Source: Dyadobacter fermentans DSM 18053
Lineage (GTDB): Bacteria; Bacteroidota; Bacteroidia; Cytophagales; Spirosomataceae
Assembly (NCBI RefSeq): GCF_000023125.1
Contig: NC_013037.1
Coordinates: 3,100,001-3,164,000 of the forward strand
Direction: 5' to 3'
DNA length: 64,000 bases
In this document: in pieces, positions 9,488 to 19,308 of the stretch
How positions within the stretch are numbered: the first letter of the stretch is position 1
Layout: each line of letters begins with the position of its first letter
Translations under genes and position numbers: made by a program
The notes under the pieces: generated by a model
The model's database searches: none
The model's input: only the letters and a program-made list of their open reading frames with translations
Told to the model about the DNA's origin: nothing

Positions 9488-11854
9488 ATGTCCGCTATGC
9501 CATCCAAGTTCTCTGCCGAATCGCTCGATATGGTCATTTCCGGGATCAACGCCGGGATATGGGACTGGGATTTCAACACGGGCAAACAAGTGTGGTCCGA
9601 CCGGTTTTTCGAACTTCTGGGCTACCAGCCGGGCGAAATTCCGACTGGCTATGAATCATTTACGCAAAAACTGGTACATCCAGAAGACAAAAGTATCGTC
9701 GCCGATGCCATACGCGAACAGCTCGAAAACAATGTACCGTATCTGGTACATGTAAGACTAAAAACCAAAAATAACGATTACCGCTATTTCGAATGCCGTG
9801 GAAATGTGCGGTTTGAAAACGGCAAACCCGAACGAATGGTGGGTTCTGTCAGCGATATTCATGACAATATGATGCAAAAAGAACAACCCGGCAAACTCGA
9901 TGGCGTTTTGCAGGACCTCACCCAGCGAAAACTGGTGGAAGAAAAACTCAGTGTAATCTTTCAATATTCCACCGATGCGCATTTACTATTGGACGAAAGC
10001 GGGATTACGGATTGCAACGAGGCGGCCGTCAAAATGCTGAAATGCAAAAATAAAAGTGAATTGCTTTCTATTCATCCGGCGCGGTTTTCGCCCGAATTCC
10101 AGCCTGATGGCCGGCGTTCCTCCGAAAAATCCATTGAAATGGACCGGCTCGCCTATGAAAACGGATACAATCGTTTTGAATGGGTCCATAAGCGAATGGA
10201 TGGCGAGGAATTCCCCGTTGAAGTGACCCTGAATCCGGTCATGATCAGCAGCAAAAAGGTGCTCCTGGTTGTCTGGCACGACATTACGCACCGCAAAAGG
10301 GCCGAGGAACTGATCCGTCGGAACGAAGCCATGCTCGCCGAGTCCCAGCAGCTCACGCACAGCGGCAGTTGGGAGGCCGATCTCATTACGGGCCAGAATT
10401 ATTGGTCGGACGAAGCATTCCGCATTTTCGGCCTTGAACCCGGGAGCGCCGGGCCGGAAACCGAGCTTTTCTCTAAAATGATCCATCCCGACGATATGCT
10501 TCTTTACAAATCGCATATCCGCGACGCGATCAATGAACTGAAACCGGCCAGTTTCCATCTGCGGATCGTTTTACCCGATGGCCGCGTAAAATTCATCCAT
10601 GCGATCGGCAAGCCGCTGATCGATTCCGGTGGCAGGGTGACGAAGCTTTACGGCGCCATTATGGACATCGACGAGCAGAAAAAAGCCGAGCAGGAGCTGA
10701 TCAAAGCAAAGGAACAGGCTGAAATGGCCGCCGTTGCCAAGTCACAATTCCTTTCGACGATGAGCCACGAGATCCGAACGCCCATGAACGCGGTGATTGG
10801 TTTTACCCATTTGCTTTTGCAGCAAGACCCCAAACCTGAGCAAATGGAGTATCTGAACATTCTAAAATTCTCGGCAGAAAACCTCCTGGTACTGATCAAC
10901 GACATTCTGGATTTCAGCAAGATCGAAGCCGGCAAAATTGAGTTTGAGGAAGTTGATTTCAATGTACTCGCGTTGCTTGAAAACATCCGTTCGGGTGTGC
11001 TGCAAAAGGCCAACGAAAAGGGCATTATGTTGAAACTGAAAGTGAGTAATGATGTCAATATCATGGTGGTGGGCGACCCTACGCGGCTGGGACAAATACT
11101 GACGAATCTGGTCAGCAATGCGGTAAAATTCACTGAAAGCGGCAAAGTCACCATTTCCGCAGCGGTATCGGCACGTGCGGATAAACATGTCACGATCGAC
11201 TTTCGTGTAGAGGATACCGGTATCGGCATCCCGCCCGAAAAACTGGAAAACATCTTCGACAGTTTTACGCAGGCCACATCCGACACAACCCGGAAATACG
11301 GCGGCTCCGGGCTGGGTCTGACGATCACTAAACGCCTACTGGAACTTCAAAAAAGCAACATCCACGTCGACAGCGAGCAGGGCAACGGCTCTGCGTTCTA
11401 TTTCAGCCTGTCATTCCCGATCAGCGAAAAGCACCTCACCGAACTCGCCAACGGAGCACCCGCCAATCATTTCGACTTGCAGGGCATGAAACTGCTCATC
11501 GTGGAAGACAATAATATAAATGTCTTGCTGATGAAAAATTTCATGAAGCAATGGAATGTACAATATGACCTCGCCGAAAACGGCCGCGTAGCACTCGAAA
11601 AAGTACAGGCAAACGACTACGATCTCGTTCTGATGGACCTTCAAATGCCCGAAATGGACGGTTACGAAGCGACTCACCATATCCGCCATCTTCCGGGCGA
11701 GAAATACAGGCAATTACCCATTATCGCACTCACGGCTTCGGCCATGATGGATATTAAGGACATCGCGTTCACCGTCGGCATGAACGATTACATCAGCAAG
11801 CCGTTCAGCCCGGCCGAGTTGTATGCCAAAATCGCCTCTTACCGAAACAGGTAA
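9488..11854 (+). CDS. Hybrid sensor histidine kinase (3 PAS, HisKA, HATPase, REC)
   Basis: Soluble sensor kinase of 788 residues without membrane segments. Three PAS domains occupy roughly 12-125, 153-272 and 285-395. A coiled linker leads to the DHp domain with phospho-acceptor H427 in STMSHEIRTPMNAVIGF. The ATPase domain spans about 530-655, with N-box NLVSNAVKF, DTGIGIP and GGSGLGL. A receiver domain at about 668-788 has E-D (673-674), D717 in LMDLQMPEMDG and a S-K-P-F lysine. All catalytic residues are visible, so it should autophosphorylate and relay to its own receiver. The next carrier (an Hpt protein) is not in the window. It is divergent from the damaged response regulator; the signal is unknown. 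Confidence 0.95.
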   Translation: MSAMPSKFSAESLDMVISGINAGIWDWDFNTGKQVWSDRFFELLGYQPGEIPTGYESFTQKLVHPEDKSIVADAIREQLENNVPYLVHVRLKTKNNDYRYFECRGNVRFENGKPERMVGSVSDIHDNMMQKEQPGKLDGVLQDLTQRKLVEEKLSVIFQYSTDAHLLLDESGITDCNEAAVKMLKCKNKSELLSIHPARFSPEFQPDGRRSSEKSIEMDRLAYENGYNRFEWVHKRMDGEEFPVEVTLNPVMISSKKVLLVVWHDITHRKRAEELIRRNEAMLAESQQLTHSGSWEADLITGQNYWSDEAFRIFGLEPGSAGPETELFSKMIHPDDMLLYKSHIRDAINELKPASFHLRIVLPDGRVKFIHAIGKPLIDSGGRVTKLYGAIMDIDEQKKAEQELIKAKEQAEMAAVAKSQFLSTMSHEIRTPMNAVIGFTHLLLQQDPKPEQMEYLNILKFSAENLLVLINDILDFSKIEAGKIEFEEVDFNVLALLENIRSGVLQKANEKGIMLKLKVSNDVNIMVVGDPTRLGQILTNLVSNAVKFTESGKVTISAAVSARADKHVTIDFRVEDTGIGIPPEKLENIFDSFTQATSDTTRKYGGSGLGLTITKRLLELQKSNIHVDSEQGNGSAFYFSLSFPISEKHLTELANGAPANHFDLQGMKLLIVEDNNINVLLMKNFMKQWNVQYDLAENGRVALEKVQANDYDLVLMDLQMPEMDGYEATHHIRHLPGEKYRQLPIIALTASAMMDIKDIAFTVGMNDYISKPFSPAELYAKIASYRNR

Positions 11855-12176
11855 AAAATGCCCTGGCTCGAATCAGCGGCAGCCTCCTTATGGCCGTCGG
11901 GATACGAAATGCCTCGCTCTTTTTTCCCTATTAACTTTAAGTTATTTCTTCCTTTTTCGACTGTGACCTGTCTCTTTTTACCAAAAATAATCGGGTCACA
12001 AAATCTCAAAAGTGCACAAAAAGCAAGCATCACCATTGCCCAAACCGGTGATTTTACGGTTGGCCTGGCCGGTGCATTCAAATCTCCGATCCGTGAGTCA
12101 TCGGCGCCGGCATCAAACTCGGACATATGAATGGCGTTGTGTAGTGGATTTCAACTCAGTCATTGTTGATGTTACA
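11855..12176. other. Intergenic region after the hybrid kinase, no gene seen
   Basis: Both strands have open frames of about 90-95 codons here, but neither has domain features, a signal peptide or consistent codon use, and they mirror each other. I read the stretch as non-coding spacer between convergent genes. Confidence 0.5.
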
Positions 12177-12216
12177 CAAAAGCAGAAGTGCATCCAGGTC
12201 GAAATGCACTTCTGCT
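12177..12216 (-). terminator. Intrinsic terminator of the FG-GAP gene
   Basis: A perfect 13-bp inverted repeat (12181-12193 with 12204-12216, 10-nt loop) is followed on the minus strand by a short T run. It lies 22 nt past the stop of the minus-strand gene at 12238, the expected place for its terminator. Confidence 0.75.
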
Positions 12217-12237
12217 TCCGTGAGCAGATGTGGATGA

Positions 12238-15200
12238 TTACAGGTCTTTATTCAATGCAATTTTCACCGACTCCCGTCGCCCATCCTGATAAGAAATCAC
12301 AAGCAGATAGGTTCCTGCCGGCAGTTTCTCCACATTCAATTCGGGCGTAAACTTGCCGCTTTCGAAAAAGATCTGCCCCGCCGCATTGACAAGCTGCAAT
12401 GCAGAAACGCCTTCGGGATTGCCCTGGATTTGTATCTGATGCGATGCTGGATTGGGATAAACGGTCACCGAGGCGCCTGCGAGCCCATCAAATGTCACGG
12501 ACTGAATGCTGCTGAAAGCATAGCTGAGATCAATGTCCACCATTTTCAACCGGTAGTAATTCTTTCCTGAAACCGGTTGGCCATCAGCAAAATTGTACCG
12601 ATTCTCCCCGTTAGCCTCATTCCTCGCTGCTACTTCACCGATAGTCATCCAGCTTTTCCCATCAACGCTTCTCTGAATTTCAAAGCTTTTGCTATCGATT
12701 TCCGACGAAGTGACCCATTCGAGATCCACCTGCTTTTCTACCGCCCTGGCCACAAAGCTCACCAGGGTCACAGGAAGCGGCGTCCCCTCATTCACACTCC
12801 CGCCGGACGACAAGGTGACAATATACCGCCACGGGCTGTACATTTGGCCGGTAATGGCTGTAACGGGATCATATTTGGTTCTGGCGCGGACCTTCGTCGC
12901 TTTGCCTTGTTTGACAACGATGTCCATTAGCTGAATACCTAAGGTACCCAGGTCCGTGTAACCCGCATTTTGCCCCGTAAACTGCGTGCTGTTTGTGATC
13001 GGCACGTTCGAAAAGCTCTCTCCCTCCTTCCCGGACTCCCAGACCAGCTTAGCGTTCGTCCGTCCCAAAAACGACTTCTCCCGCAATCCGATTCCAAACT
13101 CGGCCTTGGCAACGGTACTGTGATCGATCAGATTGACGAGGTCGGGGTTGTACAGGAGCAGGTTGTTGCGGGTACCCGCCGCATTGCCTTGATTGCCAAG
13201 ATATACAAATGCACCTCCCTCATTGTTTTGTCCATTCACGTAATGACGTCCACCGATGATCACATCACTGTATCCGTCGCCATTCACGTCACCTGCACCG
13301 GCTGCCGCAAAGCCAAACTGGGCTCCTACCTGATTTAACCTTATGGTCGCTTCGGCATGCGCGTCCATGGCTGTTGGCGAGCCGTGGTACACAAAAGCAA
13401 CACCCTCTTCGCCATTGCCGAAGTTGTAGGCGTAGGCTCCCACAATGATATCGCTGTAACCATCACCGTTCACATCTCCCGCGCTCGCGGCCGCGTAGCC
13501 CATGCGAGAATCGCTTTGGTTATTGTCTAAAATTATAGTAGGGTCCTTGCCCACACCGGCAGCGGAACCATGGTAGATGAGTGCCGCTCCTTCGTTGAGT
13601 TCTCCATTAAAATACCCTACTGCACCGATCACAATATCGCCGAAACCGTCGCCATTCACATCTCCTGCTCCACTCACGGCGGAGCCCAGGTTAGCCTGTA
13701 ATTGATTTCCCACAAATGACTGGCTCGTATTGTAATTGATCCCAGTTGGCGAACCGTAGTAAACGAACACTATTCCCTCACCATCCTGGGTTTGCGTATA
13801 TCCGGGCGCGCTTACAATTACGTCACTATAACCATCGCCATTTAAATCTCCCGCACCATTTACAGCGTATCCCATGATAGAACCTGACTGATCGTGATTA
13901 ATGGGCTCGCTGGGAGAAAGGTCAATACCTTGCGAAGAGCCGTAGTAGACAAATGCCGCTCCTTCATCAATTTGGTCGTGATCGTACAATATCGCACCCA
14001 CGATCACATCGCTGTACCCGTCGCCATTCACATCACTGGTTCCAGCAACCGAATAACCAAAACGAGCATCCTCCTGATCAGCATCCAAAATCAATTGCCA
14101 CCAACCAAAGCTGACGCCTGTGGCATCCCCTTTAAAGATGAATGCTGCACCCTCGTTTGCCTCTCCATTATTATAGACCGGCGCCCCCACGATCACATCG
14201 CTGAAGCCATCACCATTCATGTCACCTGCACAGCTTACCGAGAAACCCATTCGCGCACCCTGCTGGTTTCCCTCAAAGCTTCCGCCGACGAACAACAAAC
14301 CTGAAATACTTCCATGAAATACAAAAACGGCGCCTTCATCCACCTCGCCCTGATCGAATAGCGGTGCACCTACTATTACATCGCTGAAACCGTCCCCGTT
14401 CACATCCCCGGCACTGGCCACCGAATAGCCAAAGGATGCATCTGCTTGATTCATTTCCTTCGTAATCTTGAATGCAGTAGCGGAGCTGGCGGCCGAACCG
14501 TGATACACAAATGCACACCCCTCGGTAGTTTGGCCCAAATCATACGTGTAAGCACCTACGAAAACGTCGCTGTAACCATCCCCATTTACATCACCAGCGC
14601 TTGCTACCGAGAAACCCATACTTGCAGAAGCCTGGTTTCCCTGGATTGTAGATACCGCCACATCATTTACCCCTGCAAGCGAGCCCTGGTAGATGAATGC
14701 GGCACCTTCGAGGCTTTGTCCGTCCGAAAACTTCGGTGCACCTACGATGATATCGCTAAAATTATCACCATTGACATCACCCGCGCAAGCAACCGAATTG
14801 CCCATTTGCGAGTCGGAATCCACGATCGTGAGTGTGGTCGCAATCGTGGAATTTACTCCGACAGCCGAACCATGGAATACATACGCAGCTCCATCGTCTT
14901 CCCGGTGTTTGTTCGCGCCTACGACCACATCGCTGTATCCATCGCCATTCACATCACCTGCTCCTGCTACCGAGAATCCCATATTGGCATCCGTATTGGC
15001 CCATAGTTTTTTATTAAAAGAAAATCCGATTGCCGAACCATGGTAAATAAATGCAGCACCGGTTGTATTGGACACCGCCTGATCCTCATAACCAAGCGCC
15101 CCGGCTATCACATCACTGTATCCATCGCCGTTCACATCACCCGCACAAGCGACGGAAAATCCAAGCATTCCTCCTGCAAAATTGCTTTGCCCGAAACTCA

Positions 15201-16539
15201 CCGCAACATTAGCTACGCCGGTTCCGGAACCATTGTATACGAAAATAACACCTTCATTGTCTTCACCCATATCAAAAAATGGAGCCCCTACGAGCACATC
15301 GCTGAATCCATCCCGGTTTACATCACCGCCTGTCGCGACAGAATAGCCGCTATTCGCATTATCCTGACCCGATTCCAGGACCGTTACCGACGATTGCGAC
15401 AAGCCGGACAACGATCCATAATAAACGAACGCCGCTCCCTCTTCCACCTCAACATTCGAATATTTGGGTGCACCGATCACCACATCACTGAAACCATCGT
15501 TGTTCACATCCCCCGCCCCCGCTACCGAAAATCCAAACTGCGCGCCTGCCTGGTTGGCTTCCAGAATAATGGCGGGCGTCGACGAAATTCCAGCGGCAGA
15601 TCCGTGGAAAACAAACGCGACCCCTTCATTTGCTTCACTATTATCATAAGCGTAGGCCCCAGCCACGACATCGCTGTAACCATCACCGTTCACATCGCCT
15701 GCACTGGACACGGAACAGCCCAATCCCGCGGCGCTCTGGTCGCCCTGCACCGTTGCGGCAGCATTACCGGGATTTCCGTTGGCAATAATAGGATCGATTG
15801 TGACCGGGTAGTCTGCCTCTGCTGCATTCACATCCAGAACAATTTCCCCGTCCCGAAAACCAAGCGATGATTCCAGCACCTTTCCGTTAGCATCCCAGCA
15901 GTGAATATCATTATAAATCAATCGAAGACGTTTTTCACCGCCGCTGTTTGCATAAAGGCGCAGTTCATCGTTCCCGCGATCCTCTACTTCCAGACCTTCG
16001 GCACGAAGATGCGCCGCAAGATGCTTGGTTCCCTTCGGAGCCCTGTGGATCACAAAATTCTGCCTGATCCCTTCCTTCGTATTAATAAATTCCTCCGTAA
16101 AAGCGCCATGTGCGATTTTCAACTCATTGGATGAAGGCTCCTGCGCAGCATTTATCTCCGGCGTGTACAGCTTTTCGCCATCGGCATAAATTCCCTTATT
16201 AATTAATTGTAGGCTGAAATGATTTCCCGCGTCGGCCCGGCGATTTTCGATAGTCAATCTTCCCGGCTTATAGTATGCCCGGAGATTCTGCTCGCGGTTC
16301 GGGCTCTGGAGACGTCCCTGGGCATCCTTTGTAATATGATATTCGCGCTCGGAGATGATTTGCATGATCTTCGCGTTGTCGACATTGCTTCCTTCTAGCT
16401 CCTTTTTCGGCGTAAGGTGTGGCTGTGCTACCTCCTTACCTTTTGGAGGCGGGGGAGCCGTTTCCCTATTTATCTTCCCGGCAAAAAAAGTCACCAGAAA
16501 CAACGCAAAGACAATTTTTAGTAAATCCTTTTTTTCCAT
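12238..16539 (-). CDS. Large FG-GAP propeller protein with T9SS sorting domain
   Basis: Predicted secreted surface protein of 1433 residues. It has an N-terminal hydrophobic segment (8-21). A beta-rich domain follows to about 250 and ends YPVTIDP, as seen before FG-GAP arrays and in DUF7948-like proteins. Next come 14 FG-GAP/integrin-alpha-type repeats of about 60-62 residues (264-1128), nearly all with a DVNGDGxSD calcium loop. A linker domain is followed by a fibronectin-like segment (PVTLVSFVARAVEKQVDLEW) and a C-terminal type A T9SS sorting domain of about 75 residues (VTVYPNPASHQIQIQG; ends in SVKIALNKDL). Probable role: calcium-stabilised adhesion or binding at the cell surface after T9SS export. 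No catalytic motif is evident. Confidence 0.92.
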   Translation of the reverse strand: MEKKDLLKIVFALFLVTFFAGKINRETAPPPPKGKEVAQPHLTPKKELEGSNVDNAKIMQIISEREYHITKDAQGRLQSPNREQNLRAYYKPGRLTIENRRADAGNHFSLQLINKGIYADGEKLYTPEINAAQEPSSNELKIAHGAFTEEFINTKEGIRQNFVIHRAPKGTKHLAAHLRAEGLEVEDRGNDELRLYANSGGEKRLRLIYNDIHCWDANGKVLESSLGFRDGEIVLDVNAAEADYPVTIDPIIANGNPGNAAATVQGDQSAAGLGCSVSSAGDVNGDGYSDVVAGAYAYDNSEANEGVAFVFHGSAAGISSTPAIILEANQAGAQFGFSVAGAGDVNNDGFSDVVIGAPKYSNVEVEEGAAFVYYGSLSGLSQSSVTVLESGQDNANSGYSVATGGDVNRDGFSDVLVGAPFFDMGEDNEGVIFVYNGSGTGVANVAVSFGQSNFAGGMLGFSVACAGDVNGDGYSDVIAGALGYEDQAVSNTTGAAFIYHGSAIGFSFNKKLWANTDANMGFSVAGAGDVNGDGYSDVVVGANKHREDDGAAYVFHGSAVGVNSTIATTLTIVDSDSQMGNSVACAGDVNGDNFSDIIVGAPKFSDGQSLEGAAFIYQGSLAGVNDVAVSTIQGNQASASMGFSVASAGDVNGDGYSDVFVGAYTYDLGQTTEGCAFVYHGSAASSATAFKITKEMNQADASFGYSVASAGDVNGDGFSDVIVGAPLFDQGEVDEGAVFVFHGSISGLLFVGGSFEGNQQGARMGFSVSCAGDMNGDGFSDVIVGAPVYNNGEANEGAAFIFKGDATGVSFGWWQLILDADQEDARFGYSVAGTSDVNGDGYSDVIVGAILYDHDQIDEGAAFVYYGSSQGIDLSPSEPINHDQSGSIMGYAVNGAGDLNGDGYSDVIVSAPGYTQTQDGEGIVFVYYGSPTGINYNTSQSFVGNQLQANLGSAVSGAGDVNGDGFGDIVIGAVGYFNGELNEGAALIYHGSAAGVGKDPTIILDNNQSDSRMGYAAASAGDVNGDGYSDIIVGAYAYNFGNGEEGVAFVYHGSPTAMDAHAEATIRLNQVGAQFGFAAAGAGDVNGDGYSDVIIGGRHYVNGQNNEGGAFVYLGNQGNAAGTRNNLLLYNPDLVNLIDHSTVAKAEFGIGLREKSFLGRTNAKLVWESGKEGESFSNVPITNSTQFTGQNAGYTDLGTLGIQLMDIVVKQGKATKVRARTKYDPVTAITGQMYSPWRYIVTLSSGGSVNEGTPLPVTLVSFVARAVEKQVDLEWVTSSEIDSKSFEIQRSVDGKSWMTIGEVAARNEANGENRYNFADGQPVSGKNYYRLKMVDIDLSYAFSSIQSVTFDGLAGASVTVYPNPASHQIQIQGNPEGVSALQLVNAAGQIFFESGKFTPELNVEKLPAGTYLLVISYQDGRRESVKIALNKDL
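13180..15750 (-). repeat. Tandem array of 14 FG-GAP coding repeats
   Basis: DNA encoding 14 consecutive blades with a period of about 180-186 bp. Each has a core reading G-x-S-V-x-x-A-G-D-V-N-G-D-G-Y-S-D-V and a second part reading E-G-A-A-F-V-Y-H-G-S. Fourteen is exactly twice the seven blades of an integrin-type propeller. The repeats are diverged at DNA level rather than recent perfect copies. Confidence 0.9.
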
Positions 16540-16895
16540 CGCTTAGTTGTGTTTGTATGAATACTGACCAGCCCCGAGTGCGGGTTGGAGCAGGCAACTT
16601 GGCGTGTTCAGAAGAGATTTCATAAATCGATGAGCAGTGTTACTGGCTCAATGATCAAAAGGCAAATCCGCGGTTAGGGAGCAGGCATGCGGCGGGTACA
16701 AGCTGTTCTATGTCACAAATGGAGGGAAGTGGATGGGCAAATAGGATTTCAGAACCACGAAAAATACCGTTTACTCGTCCGTTCCAGGCCGATCGTTTAT
16801 TATTTTCTTTGAACGAGAATCTCCCTCCCGATATTCCGTCATTGATTTCGCAGACCGGCCGGTTACGCATCTATCAACTGTCAATTGAGCACCAG
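16540..16895. other. Divergent intergenic region, no gene seen
   Basis: A 356-nt spacer between two divergent genes. The plus-strand frame that continues upstream of the next gene lacks a signal peptide and is best read as leader. Promoters for both genes should lie here, but I could not assign a clear TTG/TAnnTTTG pair. Confidence 0.45.
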
Positions 16896-17591
16896 ATGAA
16901 ACACCGATTTTTTATACTGTTCACGATGTTATCAGCTTCCCACGTATGGGCACAATCAATATCTCCCGGCGGGATATATGCCGCCAGCGCTTCCGGTTCC
17001 GCCAATGGGGTGAGCGTAACGTGGGTACTGGGGAATCTCAATACGTTTGCAGAACTGTCGGCACTGCCTGTCCGGCTGATCAGTTTCGAGGCCCGGCTTA
17101 CCGCTTCCGGCCACGCCGAGCTGCAATGGAAAACAGCAGAAGAATTAAATAACCTGGGGTTCGAAATACAAAAATCAACCGATGCAAAAAAATGGGAATT
17201 GCTGGCTTGGGTAGACGGCGCGAAGAATAGCAACACGGCACAGAGTTACCGGTTTGTGGACGAGACATTTAACACAACCAGCTACTATCGCCTGCGCCAG
17301 GTAGACTTCGATGACTCCTACACATACAGCAAGATCATTTCCCTTATCCACGAAAAAGAAAGCCTCGACAGGTTCGTCGTTTACCCGAATCCTTCCAGGC
17401 AGAACAAAATAAGCCTTGTGCTACCAGAAAAAACTCAACGTGTATTCCTCTACGATCAGCTTGGGAACAAGCTGGTCCATATAGAATCGCCAGCGAGTGA
17501 GACTTCCATCTTGCTACCGAATCCGGGCTCTTTCATTATTCAGATAGAGACTCCCGTCGGCAGAAAAGGTGTAAGACACACTTTTCAGTGA
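16896..17591 (+). CDS. Small secreted protein with T9SS type A sorting domain
   Basis: Protein of 231 residues. The ATG at 16896 is chosen because it opens a clean signal peptide (MKHRFFILFTML...VWAQS), while the frame upstream to 16710 has no signal-like sequence. The mature part has a beta-rich segment (SVTWVLGNL), a fibronectin-III-like section (PVRLISFEARL...ELQWKTAEELNNLGFEIQ) and a C-terminal sorting domain starting FVVYPNPS. This is the common Cytophagales plan for T9SS cargo, and the PVxLxSFxA and YPNP parts resemble the end of the large FG-GAP protein next door. Its function beyond being secreted is not visible. Confidence 0.82.
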   Translation: MKHRFFILFTMLSASHVWAQSISPGGIYAASASGSANGVSVTWVLGNLNTFAELSALPVRLISFEARLTASGHAELQWKTAEELNNLGFEIQKSTDAKKWELLAWVDGAKNSNTAQSYRFVDETFNTTSYYRLRQVDFDDSYTYSKIISLIHEKESLDRFVVYPNPSRQNKISLVLPEKTQRVFLYDQLGNKLVHIESPASETSILLPNPGSFIIQIETPVGRKGVRHTFQ

Positions 17592-17611
17592 GGGGTTAAG
17601 CTGCGGTTCAC

Positions 17612-17644
17612 ACAGAGGCCGCCAGTTCGGCGGTCTCTGTTTTT
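17612..17644 (+). terminator. Intrinsic terminator
   Basis: A 12-bp inverted repeat with one G-T pair (17612-17623 with 17629-17640, 5-nt loop) is followed by a T run. It lies 20 nt past the stop of the gene ending at 17591. The same stem arms recur at 19248-19275. Confidence 0.85.
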
Positions 17645-17779
17645 CAAACATCGAATAGGCAAACATTCAAGTCACACATTTATTCAAGCTGGTTTATGAG
17701 AAATGGATCATTAATGCTTTTCCGTGGCAGGATATATTTGATAGTTAAGCGAAGATGGTTTTATACCTCGCTGGGGAAG

Positions 17780-19150
17780 ATGTTGTTTGCGGTTGTCTTT
17801 TTGCTGGGAGTTGCTACGACTGTTGCGTTCTCCCAAGTGCATAGGTCATTCAACTTTCAGGGTGTTGCAAGAAATGCCGACGGCAAAGTCATAGCTAACG
17901 GTTCTATTCAATTGCGATTTACTATTCATAGAGACGATCCGGCGGGTGAAGTTGTGTTCTCGGAAGAAAAAGAAGCGATCACAAATTCTTTCGGTTCTTT
18001 CGATACGTACATTGGGACTGGTGGATCACTGGCCGGAATAGACTGGGAACACGGGAATCTATTTTTACAAACAGAAATTAGTACGGGTCCAAATAACCCA
18101 CCAGCTTTCGTTGATCTTGGCGTCACACGACTACGAAGTGTTCCCTACGCGCTCTACTCAATAGAAACAAAAAAATTGTCTAACTACAACCCTATGGTTC
18201 TACTAGGCGATCCATTAAAGGGTGATATATTTCCCACCGTGGGCACTGGTTCAAGGTTGATCTGGCATCCAAAAAAAGCGGCATTTAGAGTAGGATATGT
18301 TTCCAATGACTTTTGGGAAAACCCTCAAATTGGTGAAAATTCTTTTGCAGCAGGCAAAGATACATGGGCGGGAGGAAATGCCGCGATTGCACTTGGTCTT
18401 GGTACCATCGCAAAGGTCGCGAATTCGATCTCTGTGGGATCTTACAACGACAATTCAGACCCCATTCACAACACCAGCGAGGACAGACTTTTCGAAATTG
18501 GCAACGGTATTAATAACGCTAATCGCAGCAATGCCCTTACGGTTCTAAAAAACGGCAAAGTCGGGATTGGCCCAAATTCTAAGTCTCCGATGTACATTCT
18601 TGACATTGATAGCCCCCTTAGAATTAAACATAGCAACACAACGGCTCGGGTCTACTTTAACAACTCATCCGGTGTCGCAGAAAGCTTTGTAGGAATGGCA
18701 AATGATAATGAAATAGGTCTCTACTCCGGCGGGAAATGGTTGCTAGTCGCCAACAAAAACGGTACGGTCTACATGGATAACTACTACCTGACATCCGACA
18801 AAAGGCTTAAAACTGATTTCAAAAACCTGTCTGCCAGCTTAGCGAAAATATCGCAGTTACAGGGATATTCTTACCGATGGCTGGATACCACAAGAACTCA
18901 AACCTTGCAAACTGGCCTTATCGCCCAAGAGGTGGAAAAGTTGTTTCCTGAATTGGTCAATACAGACGACAATGGCTATAAGTCCATGAACTACAACGGA
19001 CTTATTCCTCACCTGATCGAAGCAGTGAAGGAGTTGAAAGGCCAGACCGCACAGATTGCGGAGTTACGAAACGAATTGAACGAATTGAAAATGCTGACCG
19101 GACAAAAGAGCCCCAACGGCACAACGGCGGGAAGCGGCAAGAGCAAATAA
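17780..19150 (+). CDS. Surface protein with C-terminal S74 (tail-fibre) chaperone domain
   Basis: Exported protein of about 456 residues. The start at 17780 is preferred because it opens a signal peptide (MLFAVVFLLGVATTVAFSQ); the longer frame from 17696 puts a charged stretch in front. The N-terminal domain (HRSFNFQGVARNADGKVI) is beta-rich and typical of Cytophagales surface proteins. A repetitive middle part is followed by the intramolecular chaperone autoprocessing domain: SDKRLKTDF with the Ser-Lys pair used for self-cleavage, then GLIAQEVEKLFPELV and a coiled end (LIEAVKELKGQTAQIAELRN). In phage endosialidases this domain trimerises the fibre and cuts itself off, and a trimeric fibre-like surface protein is a reasonable inference here. 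Confidence 0.85.
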   Translation: MLFAVVFLLGVATTVAFSQVHRSFNFQGVARNADGKVIANGSIQLRFTIHRDDPAGEVVFSEEKEAITNSFGSFDTYIGTGGSLAGIDWEHGNLFLQTEISTGPNNPPAFVDLGVTRLRSVPYALYSIETKKLSNYNPMVLLGDPLKGDIFPTVGTGSRLIWHPKKAAFRVGYVSNDFWENPQIGENSFAAGKDTWAGGNAAIALGLGTIAKVANSISVGSYNDNSDPIHNTSEDRLFEIGNGINNANRSNALTVLKNGKVGIGPNSKSPMYILDIDSPLRIKHSNTTARVYFNNSSGVAESFVGMANDNEIGLYSGGKWLLVANKNGTVYMDNYYLTSDKRLKTDFKNLSASLAKISQLQGYSYRWLDTTRTQTLQTGLIAQEVEKLFPELVNTDDNGYKSMNYNGLIPHLIEAVKELKGQTAQIAELRNELNELKMLTGQKSPNGTTAGSGKSK

Positions 19151-19175
19151 ATGTTTGAGGTACGGTTGTATTTAG

Positions 19176-19209
19176 ACGGGGCTGCCGTGTGAGCAGTTCC
19201 CGTTTTTTT
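19176..19209 (+). terminator. Intrinsic terminator after the S74-domain gene
   Basis: An imperfect stem (ACGGG-CTGC paired with GCAG-CCCGT) is followed by seven T residues, 26 nt past the stop at 19150. Confidence 0.75.
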
Positions 19210-19247
19210 AAGTAAGGATAATATTTTATGAGGGTTAAGTGATTTGA

Positions 19248-19281
19248 ACAGAGGCCGCCGCTTGGCGGTCTCTGTTTTTTT
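19248..19281 (+). terminator. Second terminator with the same stem as 17612-17644
   Basis: The stem arms (19248-19259 and 19264-19275) are identical to those at 17612-17640. The loop is 4 nt and seven T residues follow on the plus strand. It is a backup terminator or a copy of a small dispersed repeat; it lies 28 nt before the stop of the convergent gene. Confidence 0.75.
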
Positions 19282-19308
19282 ACCCGTCGAAATTTTCGCG
19301 ACCCACCA

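Noticed and set aside
11839..12130. Two opposing frames of 95 and 90 codons after the hybrid kinase
   Set aside because: They mirror each other, lack motifs and overlap the kinase end or spacer; a terminator and not a gene explains the region.
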